From positions 45,448 to 109,447 of the forward strand of contig PEZS01000013.1 in NCBI GenBank assembly GCA_002778785.1: DNA of 64,000 bases. Reading direction: 5' to 3'. The position numbers and the translations under genes were made by a program. This document shows, in pieces, positions 8,338 to 16,342 of this stretch. Numbering within the stretch: the first letter of the stretch is position 1; each line of letters starts with the position of its first letter. The notes under the pieces were generated by a model. That model did not search any database and had not been told where the DNA came from. It worked only from the letters and a program-made list of their open reading frames with translations. The DNA is from Bdellovibrionales bacterium CG10_big_fil_rev_8_21_14_0_10_45_34 (lineage in GTDB: Bacteria > Bdellovibrionota > Bdellovibrionia > Bdellovibrionales > 1-14-0-10-45-34).

Positions 8338-9141
8338 ATGCGTAAATTTTTATTCTGTAGTGCCATTCTGATAGCCGGGTATTCGAGCGTCCAACAAACG
8401 GCGGAAGTAAATAGGACAATCGCACAGGTAGCCTCACCGCCCCGAGCTATCACTGCAGATGCCTGTCTGTTAGAGGTGCAGAAGGACCTCAATTTTGTAG
8501 CCGCAGTTGCTGAGCGAACTGATCAAGGCGGACTAGCCGAGCGCCTCATTGTTGCAGTCAAGGTAGCCGTCAAAAATGGCCGGGTTTCTGATGCAAATAG
8601 ACCTCGCGATTTAGCCGAAGTATTAGAAGAGCTGGGGCGAGAAATCTATGGTGTAGATAAATTCTGCGAAAGAATAGAAAATACTGCGATTGATGGCATG
8701 ACAATCGTCACCTGTACTAGCCCGCTTTCGATTGACCCCGCAATCACAGACAACAATGCAGGCTTTGGGCAGAGTCAACAAATCTTCAAAACGTTTTTTC
8801 GTAACGAAGATTTTTTCTATGTTAAAGCCGAAAAGTACTTTACCACCGGCGGCGAGGGCGACCACCCAAGAGTTTTAGGTTTTTCAATAGAAAGCGAGTA
8901 CCATGTTCTCGATGGAGAATTATCTAAGCGTGACCGAGAAGCAGAACGAGACCCACACATCCGTCAGTTCGAACTTAAAGATGTTCTCGGCAGTGGCTTT
9001 TCGAGCTTTGGCTTTTCCCCATCGCGGTGGACAGCTAAGGATAAATCAACACTCGCTAATCGTCTCAGAAGTGGGAGTGTATTGAGAAAAATGCAGGAAA
9101 TGGGCGAACTAAGAGTCTGTAAAAAAGGCAAATTTCAATAG
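8338..9141 (+). CDS. Exported protein of unknown function with altered lipobox
   Basis: 267 residues. The N-terminus MRKFLFCSAILIAGYSS is a signal peptide whose end looks exactly like a lipobox (IAGCSS) except that the Cys is Tyr, so it should be processed, if at all, as a secreted rather than lipidated protein. The mature protein is polar, with alternating helical and beta-prone stretches and four Cys; no motif is recognised. It lies about 50 bases after tRNA-Pro and could share its promoter. Function unknown. Confidence 0.6.
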   Translation: MRKFLFCSAILIAGYSSVQQTAEVNRTIAQVASPPRAITADACLLEVQKDLNFVAAVAERTDQGGLAERLIVAVKVAVKNGRVSDANRPRDLAEVLEELGREIYGVDKFCERIENTAIDGMTIVTCTSPLSIDPAITDNNAGFGQSQQIFKTFFRNEDFFYVKAEKYFTTGGEGDHPRVLGFSIESEYHVLDGELSKRDREAERDPHIRQFELKDVLGSGFSSFGFSPSRWTAKDKSTLANRLRSGSVLRKMQEMGELRVCKKGKFQ

Positions 9142-9199
9142 TTGTGGCAAAAAACATTTAGCTTCCGTTGGCACCGCCAAGGTGAATCCTTTTGAACCC

Positions 9200-9337
9200 T
9201 CACTCATAAAACCCGAGAAGTACTTCGACATTACGATTCAATCTTCCTTGCACTCCATAACATACTCCACCCATGGCCCAAGCATCGAAACTTATAGTCA
9301 ATGCAAAACCGGCCAAAACTAACTTCGCAAACGTCAT
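9200..9337 (-). CDS. Very small exported peptide (45 aa)
   Basis: Starts at ATG 9337, four bases after a perfect GGAGG. It encodes MTFAKLVLAGFALTISFDAWA, a typical signal peptide with an A-W-A cleavage site, and then a mature peptide of about 24 residues with one Cys and several Gly. The signal peptide together with the ribosome site argues that it is real. Its promoter region borders the 5' break of the fic fragment. No homologue recognised. Confidence 0.5.
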   Translation of the reverse strand: MTFAKLVLAGFALTISFDAWAMGGVCYGVQGRLNRNVEVLLGFYE

Positions 9338-9357
9338 ATAACCTCCGTTTGTATTAG

Positions 9358-9750
9358 GCAGATCATATCCATGCAATATTAATGAAGGGCACCCGAGGAC
9401 GTCATGCCACACCGGGAGAAACTCGTAAAAGCCAGAATTGGATTGGTTTTCCTGGCTGCACCCTCCGCGAGGCAATGTACGTCCCTCCTCCTAAGGAAAT
9501 GGAAAAATGTCTCACAGATCTAGAAAAGTATGTGCATTCTGCTCCGAAAAAACCTGTTCTTATTCAATGTGCATACATTCACTACCAGTTTGAAGCGATT
9601 CATCCTTTTTTAGACGGCAACGGCCGCTTAGGAAGACTTTTGATAATTTTTCTGACGATCGAGCGGGGGTTGCTGCCCCAGCCGATTCTCTATCTTTCAA
9701 GCTACTTTCACCGGTATCGAGGCGAGTACTATACACGGCTCTTTGAGGTC
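9358..9750 (+). pseudogene. Internal fragment of a Fic/DOC family gene
   Basis: Fic proteins AMPylate or otherwise modify target proteins. The fragment keeps the central part: an IHAIL helix, RGRHATPGE, SQNWIG, VPPP, the helix before the active site, and the complete catalytic motif HPFLDGNGRLGR, then the YFHRYRGEYYTRLFEV helix. Homology starts directly after an in-frame TAG (9355-9357), so roughly the first 100 residues are missing. It stops at about 9750, where the frame runs into antisense of another gene, so the C-terminal helices are also gone. An ATG at 9382 leaves a 165-codon open frame, but the product would lack both ends of the domain and is unlikely to fold normally. Confidence 0.8.
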
Positions 9751-10012
9751 AGTTGGTATTGTTTCGCGGACGACGCGCATCTCTGGCTATTTTTTCAGGT
9801 TCAACTTTATCCAAAAAAAATAAAATTTCAGCGTGCGAGAAATCAGAGAGCCCGAGCAAGGAGTCCGGCGAGAACCTAAAGGAATCAAGTTCTACTACTG
9901 CCGTTTCTGAACCCCAACTGTCGTCTAACATTTCTGACCTTGAAGAACGCACTCGACCAATAAGTTTCATAACAATATCATCGCTCGAACTTCTATTCAA
10001 TGTAGCATCCAA
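9749..10012 (-). pseudogene. N-terminal fragment of a TrmO/TsaA-like SAM-dependent tRNA methyltransferase
   Basis: Intact members methylate t6A37 of tRNA. This copy has the family opening MKLIGRVRSSRSE, the LDDSWG segment, a FSHAEILFFLDKVEP strand and the ARRPRNN motif, then a TGA at the exact point where the fic fragment begins on the other strand. The C-terminal half, including the usual GIFAQR motif, is missing. Translation could start at 10012 or 9970. The gene and the fic fragment face each other tail to tail, which suggests that a deletion removed both 3' ends. Confidence 0.7.
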
Positions 10013-10029
10013 TAAGTACCAAGTCCCTT

Positions 10030-10077
10030 TCTGAGGATGGGACTTTATTGGGTTCTGAAAAAGGGACTTTATTGGGA
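10030..10077 (+). repeat. Two 24-bp tandem units
   Basis: Units at 10030-10053 and 10054-10077 share GGGACTTTATTGGG. Just upstream, AAGTCCC (10021-10027) pairs with GGGACTT (10039-10045), so the first unit can also form a hairpin. The array lies at the end of the lipoprotein gene that stops at 10069 and next to the trmO-like remnant; the hairpin could act as a terminator for the former. Confidence 0.65.
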
Positions 10078-10725
10078 GTGATAAGGGACCGTCTTATCCA
10101 AAGACGATGGACGCTCTTCAGGAGGTATTGCCCCCTTTGATTGTGTTCCCAAATAAAGTAGGCCCGCCTCCACTCTATAGACATTCGATACATGTCGAGG
10201 CACCGTAGCACCATAACACATTAGATCGCCAGCCTGCGCGCGCACATCACGCATCTGATCAATAGTCCAATCAGAAATGCCGCAGAGGCTAATTGCATTT
10301 GCCGCAGTGGCTCCTGCAACTGTAGCAGCCCCAGCCTTAAGCGCCAAAAAATCCATTTCAATGTTTTGGCCACCATCTGTCGTAACGCTGTCTTTATCTA
10401 TTTTAATGGTACCAGACTCTTCAAAGTTAAATACTGCCTCCCCGGTGCAATCTGACGTGCCGAAGAGACGAGTTTGTCGATTCACGTTCGCACCTTCAAA
10501 GCGGTATGTTACCTGTTGCGACTTAATTGACGACTTTCCGAGAGTCATTACCCCTGTCAATAACGCGTCTATTGGCTTAGCCATACACTGAGAACCAAAG
10601 GTCTTTCCTTGTAAGTCGGTATCTTTTGCTGCCTCAACTACATTAGCAACAGGATTGTTGTTTTGATCTTTTTGACAACCCACAATTAGCGTTGACACAA
10701 ATAACATAGCAAATGCGCTTTTCAC
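10069..10725 (-). CDS. Lipoprotein of unknown function
   Basis: 218 residues, starting at GTG 10725 behind a strong AGGAGG site. The signal peptide ends in IVGC (lipobox Cys about 17), followed by an Asn/Gln-rich linker QKDQNNNP, typical of a surface lipoprotein tether. The body has beta-prone stretches with two or three Cys pairs (SQCM, SDCTG, SLCG, MCYG) and an Ala-rich segment; it resembles small beta-barrel or lipocalin-like secreted proteins but matches no signature I know. Its 3' end overlaps a tandem repeat. Confidence 0.65.
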   Translation of the reverse strand: MKSAFAMLFVSTLIVGCQKDQNNNPVANVVEAAKDTDLQGKTFGSQCMAKPIDALLTGVMTLGKSSIKSQQVTYRFEGANVNRQTRLFGTSDCTGEAVFNFEESGTIKIDKDSVTTDGGQNIEMDFLALKAGAATVAGATAANAISLCGISDWTIDQMRDVRAQAGDLMCYGATVPRHVSNVYRVEAGLLYLGTQSKGAIPPEERPSSLDKTVPYHSQ

Positions 10726-10742
10726 TTTGGCCTCCTAGGACG

Positions 10743-10774
10743 TTTTTGTTCTTCTAAGTTTTTGTTCTTCTAAA
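10743..10774 (+). repeat. Two 16-bp tandem units in a 5' region
   Basis: TTTTTGTTCTTCTAAG (10743-10758) is repeated with one change at 10759-10774, just upstream of the lipoprotein gene ending at 10069 (minus strand). Copy number could influence its promoter. Confidence 0.7.
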
Positions 10775-11054
10775 TTGTTGCGCATCTTCAGCTGTATTTG
10801 ACTTTGGTACTCATGCGATCACAATGCAAAAAGCAGCCCATCTACAAAATGGCGCGTATTCGATTTGAGTGACTTGGCTCGGGGCCTTTTGGGACAACTG
10901 GTACAAAAAACACCAAATTTATTTTTAGCAAGTCTCTTCTTGAAAAGTATTTTGGAACACAGGAATTCGATACCTTCGCCCGTTGCCCTAGTTGATCCCC
11001 AACAGAAAATCTGTTTTCAAACCATCATAGAGTCTGCACTTTTTATGAAAAATA

Positions 11055-11903
11055 TTATTCCTGAGTTGAACGTAGCTCTTGAGTTGACTCATTTCTTACT
11101 TGTTCCCAGATTAAGACAGCGCGTTTCCGATTTGTTCCCCATCTATATTCACCGAAGGCACCGGTTTCTCTAATCACGCGGTGACAAGGGATGAGATAAG
11201 AAATTGCGTTTTGCCCTACGGCTGATCCGACGGCCCTCGATGCTCCCTTAGCACCTGCGAGCTTTGCCAAATGTGAATAAGAAACCACCGAACCTTCTGG
11301 GATACGCAGAAGAGCCTCCCAGACTTTGATTTGAAAAGGCGTGCCCCGTACAAAAAGTGATAGTTTGCCAGCACTAGATTTTTTAAACATTTGGCGAATC
11401 ACTTTGGCTGTTTCAGCTTTTGCGGATTTAAATGAGGCGTTTGGCCAAGATTCTTTCATTTGTGAAACTGCATCCGCCAAGCCTAAATCTACAAACGTCA
11501 AATGACAGACTCCCCGCTTTGTTACTCCTAAGAGACATTTACCAAACGGAGTCTCGTGAAATCCGTAGCGAATTTCAACACCAGAACCTTTTGCTTTGAA
11601 TTCTCCGGGAGTAACGGCTTCAATAGAAACAATTAGATCGTGAAGACGGCTTGGGCCCGACAAACCTGAATCTAAAGATGTCGACAGAATGTCGCGTGAC
11701 TCCGAAAGCAACTGCTTTGCGTGCCTCGCAGTCAAGTACTGAACGAAAGATTTGGGAGTAGCACCAGTCCATCGGCAAAAAAGCCGCTGAAAGTGGAACT
11801 CACTAAGCCCTGCTACATTAGACAATTCATGCAGTGAAGGTTGCGCCTTGTAATTTGAATCGAGAAATCTGATTACTTTTTCAATTCGCTCGTAGTCTGT
11901 CAT
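11055..11903 (-). CDS. Ada-type AraC regulator fused to O6-methylguanine-DNA methyltransferase
   Basis: 282 residues. Residues 1-100 are an AraC-type double helix-turn-helix (SLHELSNVAGLSEFHFQRLFCRWTG-like). About 110-190 is the Ada/Ogt N-terminal ribonuclease-H-like part, and 188-270 the alkyltransferase with GTPFQIKVWEALLRIPEG, the acceptor PCHRV (Cys240) and the AVGSAVGQN segment. The N-terminal zinc domain that takes methyl groups from phosphotriesters in E. coli Ada is absent, so this is the shorter Ada-like form. It removes methyl from guanine O6 in suicide fashion and may regulate its own or neighbouring repair genes. It stands near a photolyase gene. The ATG at 11903 fits the family start. 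Confidence 0.9.
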   Translation of the reverse strand: MTDYERIEKVIRFLDSNYKAQPSLHELSNVAGLSEFHFQRLFCRWTGATPKSFVQYLTARHAKQLLSESRDILSTSLDSGLSGPSRLHDLIVSIEAVTPGEFKAKGSGVEIRYGFHETPFGKCLLGVTKRGVCHLTFVDLGLADAVSQMKESWPNASFKSAKAETAKVIRQMFKKSSAGKLSLFVRGTPFQIKVWEALLRIPEGSVVSYSHLAKLAGAKGASRAVGSAVGQNAISYLIPCHRVIRETGAFGEYRWGTNRKRAVLIWEQVRNESTQELRSTQE

Positions 11904-12097
11904 AAAAGTATCCTACAAAGTATGCGAAGCCTCAGACACCCGATTGTTGCGATTCTAACTATTTGATTTAGCAAGACAAATTGCGAGTTAGACTTCGTGC
12001 CTGTTCCATTTCCCATTCAAGACCGGGCCCCACCCAAATGTTATTAGCAAATTCGTCCAATCTTGTCTCTAAGGTTCTGGGCCCACTGGCATGAGAC

Positions 12098-12508
12098 TTA
12101 AACGTAAAACTCCATATCGTCGTAGGGTTCTTTTTTTGTTGCTACTATTCTTTGCTTCCAATCAGATGTGTGAATTTCGAGTTTGTGCCCATCTGGATCA
12201 AGAAAGTAAACTGATTCTCCTTCGCTGGTGTTCTTCTTCCAAATTTTTGCGCCGTCGGAATGGATCTGGTCAGACAACTTTTCAAAATCCGCCTTTGCTA
12301 CAGTAAAGGCTATGTGTGTGTATTCTTCGAGTGGCAGCTTCCGAGTTTGAGCATCAAGTGTTAGACATAGCCAATTGTCGCCGGCAAGGAGATACGCCCC
12401 GCTCTTCCATTTAGCCAAAGGCTTGCAGCCAAGCGTCGTCATATAAAAGTTAAACGATCGATCTAAGTCACCTACCGATAAAGTTACGTGATTGATGCCT
12501 TCAATCAT
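12098..12508 (-). CDS. fosA: FosA-like fosfomycin-modifying glutathione transferase (VOC family)
   Basis: 136 residues from ATG 12508, which has GGAGG seven bases upstream; the longer frame to 12589 lacks this. FosA adds glutathione to the epoxide of fosfomycin in a Mn(II)- and K+-dependent reaction. The metal ligands are all present: His7 (GINHVTLS), His65 (YTHIAF) and Glu111 (KLEIH). The K+ loop and substrate residues of FosA are matched as Lys91, Ser95, Glu96, Ser99, Tyr101 and Arg120, within SEGESVYFLDPDGH. That is enough for a real FosA rather than a generic glyoxalase-fold protein, though host chromosomal relatives vary in activity. Single gene, probably with its own promoter. Confidence 0.85.
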   Translation of the reverse strand: MIEGINHVTLSVGDLDRSFNFYMTTLGCKPLAKWKSGAYLLAGDNWLCLTLDAQTRKLPLEEYTHIAFTVAKADFEKLSDQIHSDGAKIWKKNTSEGESVYFLDPDGHKLEIHTSDWKQRIVATKKEPYDDMEFYV

Positions 12509-12737
12509 TTTTTTGCCTCCGTGTTCAAAGCTCTCAAATTTGGAACTTAGTTTCCGCTTAGATGCGTGAAGCTTCTTGCAACTCGCCAAGTCAGAGAAGT
12601 CCCCTCGCTGCCGCTACTAAGACCCAGAAAAACGAACTGGACTAGACAATATTGGCTCTCTCGCGAAAACCTTATAGTATATGCCTCTACATCTCGCAAC
12701 TGAGTCCGCAGTTCGCTCTCTATGCGGGCACTTAACA

Positions 12738-13625
12738 TCACGAATCGTTCAACGTTGCTACAAAAAAGTCGTACGCATTTTTATAAAGAGAATCGGAGAT
12801 TTCAAGGTAGCGACTCTGAATGATATCTGTGTCAAAGACCTGGTCGTTCCAACTGCCCATACTACCGAATAGATCGCTCAGTACGGCAAATGCAATCACT
12901 CGCCTTGCGACCTCGAAATCAAAAGAAAGGCCCACAAACTCATCTAGCAGGCGGTGATATTCTTGAGATATCTGAACTCCCAGTTCTGAGAAGCCAAGTT
13001 GCTTAAGACCTTCATCCATTTGTTGTTGAGAGTTTCTCAGATGATGAAGATCCGGGTTTTGAAGAAAAAAAAGTGCTAAGGCAAAGGCCTCTGTAAAAGG
13101 GGTGTTCATTTCTTCAGAAAAACTACGCGCACGAATCACAACCTGCACGAGGTCGTTTTCAACAAGCTCAACTTCTTTGAGCGGTTTGACATTTTGGCTC
13201 GTTACCTCTTCAGAAATCCAAATATTGCTCCAGTTTATGAGATCAGAAACCTGATCCGTAAGATCAAGTTCAACCTCAGTACTAAATGCCCTGGCCCCGT
13301 CTTTTGTTTTCAGAACTAACACCAGACGTGACGTTCCTAAGAACGCTCCGGAGATTTGTTCTGGCATTTCATTGTCTGAGTAATCATATATACCGACTAC
13401 AAAATCTTCGATTTGCGATTTACGCAGCAGCTTCACACCTTCTATGAACGAACGATCCGTATTATCTTTAAAACGAAATCCTACCGAGTATCGACTTGGG
13501 ACAGATATTTCTTCGAGCTCAAAACCACGATGTTTTTTGCACTTATTAAAAAAGTTATCCATTTCTTCGGGGCGAGCTCGAATGGCCGCAACGGTCAGCG
13601 CAAAGGCCCAGTCTTCCATTTTCAT
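12738..13625 (-). CDS. Uncharacterised soluble protein
   Basis: About 295 residues from the ATG at 13625; a TTG at 13652 would add nine, and neither has a clear ribosome site. No signal peptide and no membrane segment. The sequence is acidic and mixed alpha/beta; the C-terminal half is mostly helical (FEVARRVIAFAVLSDLFGSM). I recognise no family. It is the second of a run of minus-strand genes but has sizeable gaps on both sides. Confidence 0.6.
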   Translation of the reverse strand: MKMEDWAFALTVAAIRARPEEMDNFFNKCKKHRGFELEEISVPSRYSVGFRFKDNTDRSFIEGVKLLRKSQIEDFVVGIYDYSDNEMPEQISGAFLGTSRLVLVLKTKDGARAFSTEVELDLTDQVSDLINWSNIWISEEVTSQNVKPLKEVELVENDLVQVVIRARSFSEEMNTPFTEAFALALFFLQNPDLHHLRNSQQQMDEGLKQLGFSELGVQISQEYHRLLDEFVGLSFDFEVARRVIAFAVLSDLFGSMGSWNDQVFDTDIIQSRYLEISDSLYKNAYDFFVATLNDS

Positions 13626-13779
13626 ATTTAAAGAGTAAGTTAAAAGCCTCAAAACACCAAGAGCTAGATTGGTGCCTACAGTTTCTAAGCCTGATCATGT
13701 CCAGATGAAAGTCATATTATTCTTTTTTCTTGGCTCGTAGATCAATGCCTAAGATTTGAAATAGAATACCTTGGTGCCA

Positions 13780-14163
13780 TTAATCAGCACTTTCATCGAA
13801 GGTCTCTCTAGCCAGGTTGGTAAAGACGACGGTCACGAGTGCTGCCATAAAACTTAAGAAAAACGAGACTCCAAAAATAATTAAAAATGCTCCTACCCAG
13901 CGCCCACCAGTCGTAGTTGGAACTATGTCGCCATACCCAACAGTTGATACTGTGCAAATAGCCCACCAGAGGGCATCGCCATAGCCTGTTACGGTCGCAT
14001 TGGATAGATGCTCGAATTGAAAAAACAAGTAAGCCGCCACAACCATTATAAAGTTGCCAGCAAGTGCCAGGTAAATGAGTAATGGCGTCTTTACGGCGTC
14101 GAGCAAAACAACCGAGTACTTGGGTACATGGTGCTGAACAGAAAAACCAACCTTCTTTTTCAA
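13780..14163 (-). CDS. Two-transmembrane potassium channel (Ion_trans_2)
   Basis: 127 residues. First membrane helix about 28-50, pore helix about 62-72, selectivity filter TVGYGD at 74-79, second membrane helix about 88-115, and a short acidic tail. This is the minimal KcsA-like layout without an RCK or voltage-sensor domain. It would assemble as a tetramer in the inner membrane and pass K+. The start is TTG at 14163 with GGTGAGG shortly upstream; an alternative start inside the first helix would be too late. Regulation is not evident. Confidence 0.85.
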   Translation of the reverse strand: MKKKVGFSVQHHVPKYSVVLLDAVKTPLLIYLALAGNFIMVVAAYLFFQFEHLSNATVTGYGDALWWAICTVSTVGYGDIVPTTTGGRWVGAFLIIFGVSFFLSFMAALVTVVFTNLARETFDESAD

Positions 14164-14329
14164 GACCTCACCCCTTTGTTGCTAGCTTCCCTCCATCATC
14201 ACTGAGGCAGCAGTCTTTTGCAATTTTTTCGGGCTTTTGGTTGGCCCGGATGCTCAACATTGATGAGCCCAGACATAAGGAGTAACGTGAGGCAGCTCCC
14301 GGTGGCAGGAAGAATCAAAGGAAGGCCCC

Positions 14330-14794
14330 ATGAATAAAAAATCTCTTGTTGAACGTAGTTTGTTTTTTCGTAGGATTTTTAGGTTTGTACCTTTACTTTT
14401 TCTTAGCCTGTCTCCTTCGTTTCCTGAGTCGGCCTTTAGCTCCTCACAAGCCCATCCCGGCACATCCTCTGCGGAGTGCCAAATAAGGATCATCGAAAGC
14501 AGTCAACAGTTGGCTAAGCTTGCTTTGAGTAACGTTTGGCAAATCCCTAATATGGATGCCTTAAAACCATCAGAGTTGTTCGACCTAGTGGCGTTCAAAA
14601 GCCAAACTCCGGGAACGTACAATCAAATCTTTAAACTAACGTTATCTTCAAGTCGTCCGAATATGAAGGGCGTGAAGGCTGTCTTCCGCTATAGCGTGCA
14701 GGATGCCAGCCAAGTCATGGACGGCGACAGCTGCGAAGATTTTGTACTTACCGACTTTAACACCTTTTATCCGTCCAGGCCGAAGCTTCGATAG
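14330..14794 (+). CDS. Small exported protein of unknown function
   Basis: 154 residues with a good AAGGAAGG site before the ATG. A long N-region (Lys/Arg-rich), then a hydrophobic signal stretch FVPLLFLSLSPSF, probably cleaved around AFSSS. The mature part has two Cys (ECQI and DSCEDF) that could pair. No family recognised. It is convergent with the photolyase gene. Confidence 0.6.
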   Translation: MNKKSLVERSLFFRRIFRFVPLLFLSLSPSFPESAFSSSQAHPGTSSAECQIRIIESSQQLAKLALSNVWQIPNMDALKPSELFDLVAFKSQTPGTYNQIFKLTLSSSRPNMKGVKAVFRYSVQDASQVMDGDSCEDFVLTDFNTFYPSRPKLR

Positions 14795-14815
14795 TAGTTT
14801 TCTAGATAAAACCAC

Positions 14816-16246
14816 TCAGATCTTTTTAAAAAGTGCGATCGATTTGAGGCGCTGAGTTTTATGATCCACTATCGGATAAGGATAGTTCTTCCCCAGGTCA
14901 ACTCCTGCCTTCGTCAGCGAATCAGCCTTTGCTAGCCAAGGTGCGTGGATATCCTTTTCAGACAGCCGTGAGAGTTCCGGAACATGGGCTTTTATATACT
15001 CCCCTTTCGGATCGAATTTTTCAGACTGAGTGACCGGATTGAAGATTCTGAAATAGGGCTGAGCATCTGCACCCGTTGAGGCAGACCACTGCCAACCACC
15101 GTTGTTCGCCGCTAAGTCGAAGTCGAGCAAGTGCCGAGCAAAATACTCCTCGCCCCACCGCCAGTCACAAAGTAAATCTTTGGTTAAAAACATAGCCACA
15201 ATCATTCTTAGCCTATTGTGCATCCATCCCGTAGCATTGAAGTTTCTCATGGCGGCGTCTACAAGTGGGTATCCCGTTACCCCTTCGCACCATCTTTGAA
15301 AGTCTTCGCGCGCTCCCGGCCAATCTATTGCTGCGCACTCGGGCTTAAAAGCTGTGCGTACAACCTCAGGAAAGTTAAAAAGTATCATTTGGTAAAAATC
15401 TCGCCATATCAGTTCAGAGAGCCAGGTTTGTGAACCCGCACTCCGAGAGCTTTTTGCCACCCGAACACATTCCCTGATCGAAACCGTTCCGAATCGTAAA
15501 TGAACCGAGAGACCTGAAGTTGCCGCTTCTGCTGGAAAGTCTCGCTTCTTACTGTAATCGGAAATCACATCCGTAAAGGCCTTAAGGCGCTCAAGACCGG
15601 CCTTCTCACCAGCCTCTACCCAAAGGTTTGCTTTTTTAAAACCCAGCTCATTAATATCCACGAAACTCCGCAGGGACTTCGGAATTTGTGCCTGCGCCAA
15701 AGGCCCTTTTTTCACTATTCGGTGCTGAACTTCAGCGGCCTTAAACTCCTTTAACCATGCATTTTTATAAGCGCTAAAAACGCGAAATGGTGTTTTTTGT
15801 TGCGAAAGCACCTCGCGCTCCTCAAAGATCACATGATCCTTGAAGCTGCGAAACTCAACTCCGACTTCCTTCAGGTTTTCTTGAACTTTCTGATCGCGCG
15901 ACAACGCGTAGGGTTCATAATCCCGGTTCGTGCAGACGCATTTAACATTTAACTCTCTAGCAATCTTTGGTATTTCCTGGCAAGCTACGCCCCTTAGCAT
16001 GAGCAGATCTGTCCCCGCCTTTTGAAGCCTATTTTGAATCTGAATAAGACTTTCGACAATGAATGTGATCCGTCTGTCTGCCTTGTCTTGAAGGTTTTTG
16101 AGGATCTCTGAGTCAAAGAGGAAGGCAACATATACCCGCTCAAAATTGTGAGTCGCAAAACTAAGAGCCGAATGGTCCTGCAGCCGAAGATCTCTACGAA
16201 TCCAAACTAGCGCTGAAGTCGCAGCTGTGGTGGCATTTGAGCTCAC
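14816..16246 (-). CDS. phrB: Deoxyribodipyrimidine photolyase
   Basis: 476 residues, the normal length for a class I CPD photolyase. Residues 12-135 form the N-terminal Rossmann domain (LVWIRRDLRLQDHSAL) that can hold the antenna cofactor. The C-terminal FAD domain has WLSELIWRDFYQMILFNFPEV, the CEGVTGYPLVDAAMRNFNATGWMHNR-type block, DWRWGEEYFARHLLDFDLAANNGGWQW, and the STGADAQPYFRIFNP tail. The Trp electron-transfer chain is probably present. It splits UV-made cyclobutane pyrimidine dimers using blue light. Start GTG at 16246 with GGCGGA upstream. Close to the Ada-like gene, which suggests a DNA-repair neighbourhood but not one operon. Confidence 0.93.
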   Translation of the reverse strand: MSSNATTAATSALVWIRRDLRLQDHSALSFATHNFERVYVAFLFDSEILKNLQDKADRRITFIVESLIQIQNRLQKAGTDLLMLRGVACQEIPKIARELNVKCVCTNRDYEPYALSRDQKVQENLKEVGVEFRSFKDHVIFEEREVLSQQKTPFRVFSAYKNAWLKEFKAAEVQHRIVKKGPLAQAQIPKSLRSFVDINELGFKKANLWVEAGEKAGLERLKAFTDVISDYSKKRDFPAEAATSGLSVHLRFGTVSIRECVRVAKSSRSAGSQTWLSELIWRDFYQMILFNFPEVVRTAFKPECAAIDWPGAREDFQRWCEGVTGYPLVDAAMRNFNATGWMHNRLRMIVAMFLTKDLLCDWRWGEEYFARHLLDFDLAANNGGWQWSASTGADAQPYFRIFNPVTQSEKFDPKGEYIKAHVPELSRLSEKDIHAPWLAKADSLTKAGVDLGKNYPYPIVDHKTQRLKSIALFKKI

Positions 16247-16342
16247 AGTGGTCCGCCTATGTAGAAAATACTTTGATTTCTAAAAACACGACAAACTCGA
16301 AAACTTTTTTCGAAGAGGTTGCCGTGATCACTCATTACAATT

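Noticed and set aside
9753-10034. 93-codon plus-strand open frame
   Set aside because: It is antisense to the trmO-like remnant, whose family motifs show which strand was coding.
10865-11173. 102-codon plus-strand open frame
   Set aside because: Half of it is antisense to the Ada-like gene, it needs a TTG start, has no ribosome site and no protein-family resemblance.
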